NCBI GenBank assembly: GCA_031279715.1
Contig: JAITHY010000223.1
Span: 1-7,231, forward strand
Source: Verrucomicrobiales bacterium
GTDB taxonomy: Bacteria; Verrucomicrobiota; Verrucomicrobiia; Methylacidiphilales; JAAUTS01
Direction of reading: 5' to 3'
DNA: 7,231 bases
The notes beneath the pieces are model-generated. The model was not told where the DNA came from and searched no databases. It saw only the letters and a program-made list of their open reading frames with translations. Below are positions 5,112-7,231 of the stretch, piece by piece (position 1 is the stretch's first letter; every line of letters starts with the position of its first letter). The position numbers and the translations under genes are program-made.

Positions 5112-5744
5112 TTACTCCCCGCTGTTACAAGCGTCAGCCAAGCCCAAACTGACTTGGCCCCAAAATTTAGTCCACAACGCCGCGTCAGTGCCGAGATACG
5201 GGCGCACAGTGTCAGCGGCCGCGGCAATCGCCGCCGCCAGCGTGTTCCAGTGTGTCTTTGCGGGCAACCACTGGCCGAGCGCGGCCTCAATCTGCGCCGC
5301 CGTCAGCGCCTCGCCCGTCATCAGCGTGCCCGCAAATGTGGAGAGGCCGCCAATCAAGTCGCGCTTGTCCTGCAAGTCTTGCGCGCTTTGCGCGGCGTCC
5401 AGCGCGAGGCTGGCGGCCACGCGCACGGCGGGGCGCACGTAGTCGAGGTGCCGTTCCGCGGTCGGCGCGAGGGACGCGCACGAGGTCAGCGCGCCAAGGC
5501 ACAGCGCCGCCGCGATGAGCGGCGACTGCGGAAAATAGTTTCGCTCATCCCTTGGCTTCGGCTTGGCCGGCGGGCGCGCCGCCCGCCATTCGTCGTAGAT
5601 GCCCCAGCCCGCGCCCACCAGCGCCAGCAGCGCGCCGCACAAGGCTTCCAGCTCGTCATGCCGCACCGCGCCGCCGTAGAGCGCCCAGCCCGCGCCCAGC
5701 GCGGTGAAAACGTGGCGGATAAAACTTAGGATTGCGTTTTTCAT
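5112..5744 (-). CDS. Holin-like protein fused to a lipoprotein-like domain
   Basis: A 210-residue protein with two unlike parts. Residues 1-60 hold two predicted membrane helices (about 7-26 and 36-50) around a short charged turn, with I-R-H-V-F-T-A-L-G and L-V-G-A-G-W-G-I-Y, resembling the Pam3 gp28 type of two-helix phage holin. A basic proline-rich linker (57-68) follows. A third hydrophobic stretch (75-88) ends in L-T-S-C, a lipobox-like site at Cys89, as if a lipoprotein precursor had been joined in frame. The remaining 120 residues are alanine-rich and helical, of unknown role. The start at 5744 has AGGGG eight bases upstream. No in-frame ATG was found between the parts. An out-of-frame ATG at the junction (GGATGAGC) hints that two genes were once separate. 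Holin role likely, fusion meaning unknown. Confidence 0.7.
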   Translation of the reverse strand: MKNAILSFIRHVFTALGAGWALYGGAVRHDELEALCGALLALVGAGWGIYDEWRAARPPAKPKPRDERNYFPQSPLIAAALCLGALTSCASLAPTAERHLDYVRPAVRVAASLALDAAQSAQDLQDKRDLIGGLSTFAGTLMTGEALTAAQIEAALGQWLPAKTHWNTLAAAIAAAADTVRPYLGTDAALWTKFWGQVSLGLADACNSGE

Positions 5745-5745
5745 A

Positions 5746-5934
5746 TTATTTTCCCCTGTGTTGTTTCCACATTCTCCGCAGCGTCAGCAAGCCGATGCCG
5801 ATGCCGACAAGCAGCGAAATAAATTGCAGCGCCTCATTGAGGCCGTGCCAAAACGACGGCGTTGCGAAAAATATCGCTCCGCCCCCGCCCAACAAGTTTT
5901 TCAAGTGTTCTTTCATTCTCCGACCTTTGCCCAT
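5746..5934 (-). CDS. Small single-helix phage membrane protein
   Basis: A 62-residue protein with one clear transmembrane helix (about 37-53, F-I-S-L-L-V-G-I-G-I-G-L-L-T-L) followed by a strongly basic tail R-R-M-W-K-Q-H-R-G-K. A weaker hydrophobic region G-G-G-G-A-I-F-F lies at about 16-23. The charge pattern suggests an inner-membrane protein with a cytoplasmic C-terminus. It sits one base before the holin-like gene and nine bases after the peptidase gene. The start could be 5934 or the in-frame ATG at 5916, which has AAGG seven bases upstream and may be better. Small one-helix proteins beside holins are often second holins or antiholins. No specific family was recognised. Confidence 0.68.
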   Translation of the reverse strand: MGKGRRMKEHLKNLLGGGGAIFFATPSFWHGLNEALQFISLLVGIGIGLLTLRRMWKQHRGK

Positions 5935-5943
5935 GCCGCCATG

Positions 5944-6741
5944 TCAACGGGGCAGCCACGCGCGCACTTTTTCCACCGCCGCGTCAAGGTCGGCGGCGAG
6001 GCCGGTGACCAAGCCCCGCGCCGCCGCGTCCGCGCCGCGAAAGGTTTGCCCCTCCATGTCAGCATCAGTGACAGCGGCGCGCCGCTCCCTGACGGCGGCC
6101 TTGAACTGGCTGTGGATGGCGTTGACCTCGTCTTGCAAGAGCTGGCGCTGGCCATCGGTAAGCGAGGTGCCAGGCACGCCCGCGCCCTTATATTGGCCGC
6201 TCTTGATGATTTCGACGCTGATACCCATGCTGGCATACGCGGCGCGGCAATCGCGCACCGGCACAAACACGCCGACGCCGCCGACAATCGCCGAGGGCGC
6301 GGCCAGCACCGCCCCGCACTGGCTGGCCAGCCAATAGGCCGCCGACGCGCACAGCGTGTCCGTGTAGGCGATGGCAAATTTTGACAAATCGGCCAGCCGC
6401 GCCGCCAATTCAGGGATGCCGGTGACACTCCCGCCAGGGCTGTCGAAATGCACCAGCACGGCGGCGACGGCGGGGTCATGGTCGGCGGCGAACAGTTCAT
6501 CGGCCACGGCGTCAAGGTCGGTCGCGCCGCACCAGCTTTCAAATTTGCCTGGGCGTTTCATCAGCACGCCGCTGACGTTGATGACGGCGACGTCCCCCTT
6601 TTTCACCGTCTGCGGCACGGGCGCGGCGAAGGGTGAGAACTCAGTCTGCGTTCGCCCCTGCCACACAGCGGCGCGGGCGGCGAGTTGCGCGTGATATTCC
6701 TGCGTTAGCAGCCACGGACGGTCAAACAGCGTTGTTTTCAT
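5944..6741 (-). CDS. S49 family serine peptidase (SppA or phage protein C type)
   Basis: A 265-residue ClpP-fold serine protease of family S49, which includes bacterial signal peptide peptidase SppA and the lambda C capsid protease. Marks are V-A-V-I-N-V-S-G-V-L (51-60), D-S-P-G-G-S-V (100-106), T-L-C-A-S-A-A-Y-W-L-A-S (129-140) with the nucleophile Ser133, G-G-V-G-V-F-V (154-160) and S-G-Q-Y-K-G (181-186) with Lys185. The Ser-Lys spacing of 52 residues equals that recalled for Bacillus SppA (S147/K199). L-T-D-G-Q-R-Q-L-L-Q-D-E-V (194-206) is typical of phage members. No signal peptide or membrane anchor is seen, so it should act in the cytoplasm, normally in prohead maturation. The C-terminus stops soon after the protease, with no scaffold region. 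Unusually, it lies next to the lysis genes, although portal and capsid genes could sit beyond the window. Confidence 0.9.
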   Translation of the reverse strand: MKTTLFDRPWLLTQEYHAQLAARAAVWQGRTQTEFSPFAAPVPQTVKKGDVAVINVSGVLMKRPGKFESWCGATDLDAVADELFAADHDPAVAAVLVHFDSPGGSVTGIPELAARLADLSKFAIAYTDTLCASAAYWLASQCGAVLAAPSAIVGGVGVFVPVRDCRAAYASMGISVEIIKSGQYKGAGVPGTSLTDGQRQLLQDEVNAIHSQFKAAVRERRAAVTDADMEGQTFRGADAAARGLVTGLAADLDAAVEKVRAWLPR

Positions 6742-6768
6742 TCACCAATGGCGGCGTGTCAACCCCGC

Positions 6769-7231
6769 TCAGGATTGTCGCTGCCAGAGTGTTGCGTTGG
6801 CGGCGGTCGGTTCCCAGACGTTGTTTGCGACCAGCGATTGCCACGCGGCCCCGCCGTGCGTCACCAGCGCGCCGAGGGCGTAGGCGTCATGCGCGCCGGT
6901 GGGTTGCGTCCACGCGGGCGCGCCACCGCTGTCGCTGACCGGCGTCCACAGTGCGGGCACGGCGGGCGGTTCCCAGCCGGTCTGCGTGAGGTGCGCTTGC
7001 ACCGCGCGCCAGACCTGTTCGCCGAAGCGCCGCGTTTGCCCCGCCAGCGCCAGTTCGCCGGCGCGCCACTCCTGAGCGTCGGCGGCGGGTTCCGGTTCAA
7101 CGCTGACGGTCACGCCGGCGGCGGTTAGCAACTGTTGTTGCTGCCGCAACTTCCACTCGCCACCGCTCGCCGCCAGCAACGCCGCCGCGTCGTCAGCCGC
7201 CACTTCTTCAAACAAGGCCGCCGCGTCATCA
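6769..7231 (-). CDS. Phage structural protein with two carbohydrate-binding-like modules (5' end missing)
   Basis: The frame is open to the right edge, so the start is outside the window; a TTG at 7213-7215 is probably internal. The visible 154 residues begin with an acidic alanine-rich stretch in which D-D-A-A-A-L occurs twice. They end with two short modules of the CBM5/12-like kind often found in phage tail and fibre proteins. The first runs to W-x11-W-E-P-P-x5-W (Trp 69, 81, 90 counted from the TTG). The second has Y-A-L-G-A-L-V-T-H-G-G-A-A-W followed by V-W-E-P and a final L-W (Trp 125, 134, 144). Both carry the same W-E-P element, suggesting internal duplication. Role in sugar or receptor binding is inferred. 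The stop is 27 bases before the peptidase start. Confidence 0.7.
   Translation of the reverse strand, partial: DDAAALFEEVAADDAAALLAASGGEWKLRQQQQLLTAAGVTVSVEPEPAADAQEWRAGELALAGQTRRFGEQVWRAVQAHLTQTGWEPPAVPALWTPVSDSGGAPAWTQPTGAHDAYALGALVTHGGAAWQSLVANNVWEPTAANATLWQRQS

Larger units (their letters stand above)
187..7108. repeat. Over-represented octamer CGCTGACG
   Basis: Exact copies on the + strand start at 187, 674, 1819, 1993, 2014, 2677, 3187, 3736, 4487, 4688, 6570 and 7101. Copies on the - strand (CGTCAGCG) lie at 2662 and 5301. Nine of the 14 extend to CGCTGACGG. Nine further copies of the heptamer CGCTGAC with a different last base lie at 2022, 2609, 3216, 3902, 4246, 5211 and 5485 (- strand) and 4035 and 6933 (+ strand). 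In + strand genes the octamer is read as x-CTG-ACG (Leu-Thr); in most - strand genes it is read as GTC-AGC (Val-Ser). It is therefore not explained by one amino acid preference. Confidence 0.75.
4113..7231. mobile_element. Right- or left-hand end of an integrated prophage (lysis side)
   Basis: Everything to the right of the tRNA fragment is a tightly packed block of - strand phage genes: a carbohydrate-binding-like structural protein, an S49 peptidase, holin-like membrane proteins, a lipoprotein and an endolysin. Gaps are a few bases or negative. The gene direction flips relative to the chromosome at this boundary. The lysis cassette lies immediately inside the attachment site. No integrase, terminase, portal or capsid gene is visible, so the element continues beyond 7231 and its completeness cannot be judged. 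Confidence 0.75.

Noticed and set aside
5154..6384. Long + strand open frames across the phage genes
   Set aside because: Their products are arginine- and alanine-rich with no domain, while the - strand genes in the same place have recognisable motifs and ribosome sites.
1..7231. CRISPR array, insertion sequence or restriction-defence system
   Set aside because: No regularly spaced direct repeats, transposase motifs, terminal inverted repeats or defence domains were seen on either strand.

Overview
The window is GC-rich bacterial DNA in two halves. Bases 1 to about 4100 are chromosomal, with all genes on the + strand. Bases from about 4113 to the right edge look like the end of an integrated phage, with all genes on the - strand. 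The host cannot be named securely. A Verrucomicrobiota-like (PVC group) bacterium is my guess, from GC-rich codon use, weak or absent Shine-Dalgarno sites before the chromosomal genes, and a dispersed intergenic sequence that on the - strand spells R-K-D-A-K-x-Q-R. A tyrosine-dependent ThiH suggests an anaerobic or microaerobic lifestyle.

Chromosomal half: the 3' end of an unrecognised gene (1-177) is followed by a probable terminator. A xylulokinase gene (xylB, 295-1824) comes next; its AT-rich upstream region carries a promoter-like sequence and a perfect inverted repeat. After the R-K-D-A-K-x-Q-R repeat come three thiamine thiazole genes: thiG (thiazole synthase), thiH (2-iminoacetate synthase, radical SAM) and thiS (sulfur carrier ending in GG). 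thiH and thiS overlap by four bases. ThiS supplies sulfur and ThiH supplies dehydroglycine to ThiG. No thiF lies in the window. Two hairpins sit at the thiG-thiH boundary and may uncouple their transcription.

Phage half: thiS converges on a short - strand sequence resembling the 3' part of a tRNA (T arm, acceptor strand, GCCA end). This is the expected remnant of integration into a tRNA gene, so it is probably one attachment site of the prophage. Reading leftward from the right edge, the phage genes encode a protein with two tryptophan-rich carbohydrate-binding-like modules (5' end missing), an S49 serine peptidase, a one-helix membrane protein, a holin-like region fused to a lipoprotein-like region, a 67-residue protein overlapped in another frame by a small lipoprotein, and a CHAP-domain endolysin. 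The last five form a compact lysis module at the prophage edge. No integrase is in the window; it should lie beyond base 7231.

The most unusual signal cuts across both halves. The octamer CGCTGACG occurs 14 times, roughly thirty times or more above a simple hand estimate. Twelve copies are on the + strand although the genes switch strand between the halves. Two copies form a perfect inverted pair followed by six T at the end of thiG, and another lies in the terminator after the first gene. This behaves like a genome-wide DNA signal (uptake sequence, Chi-like or KOPS-like element) rather than a codon effect.
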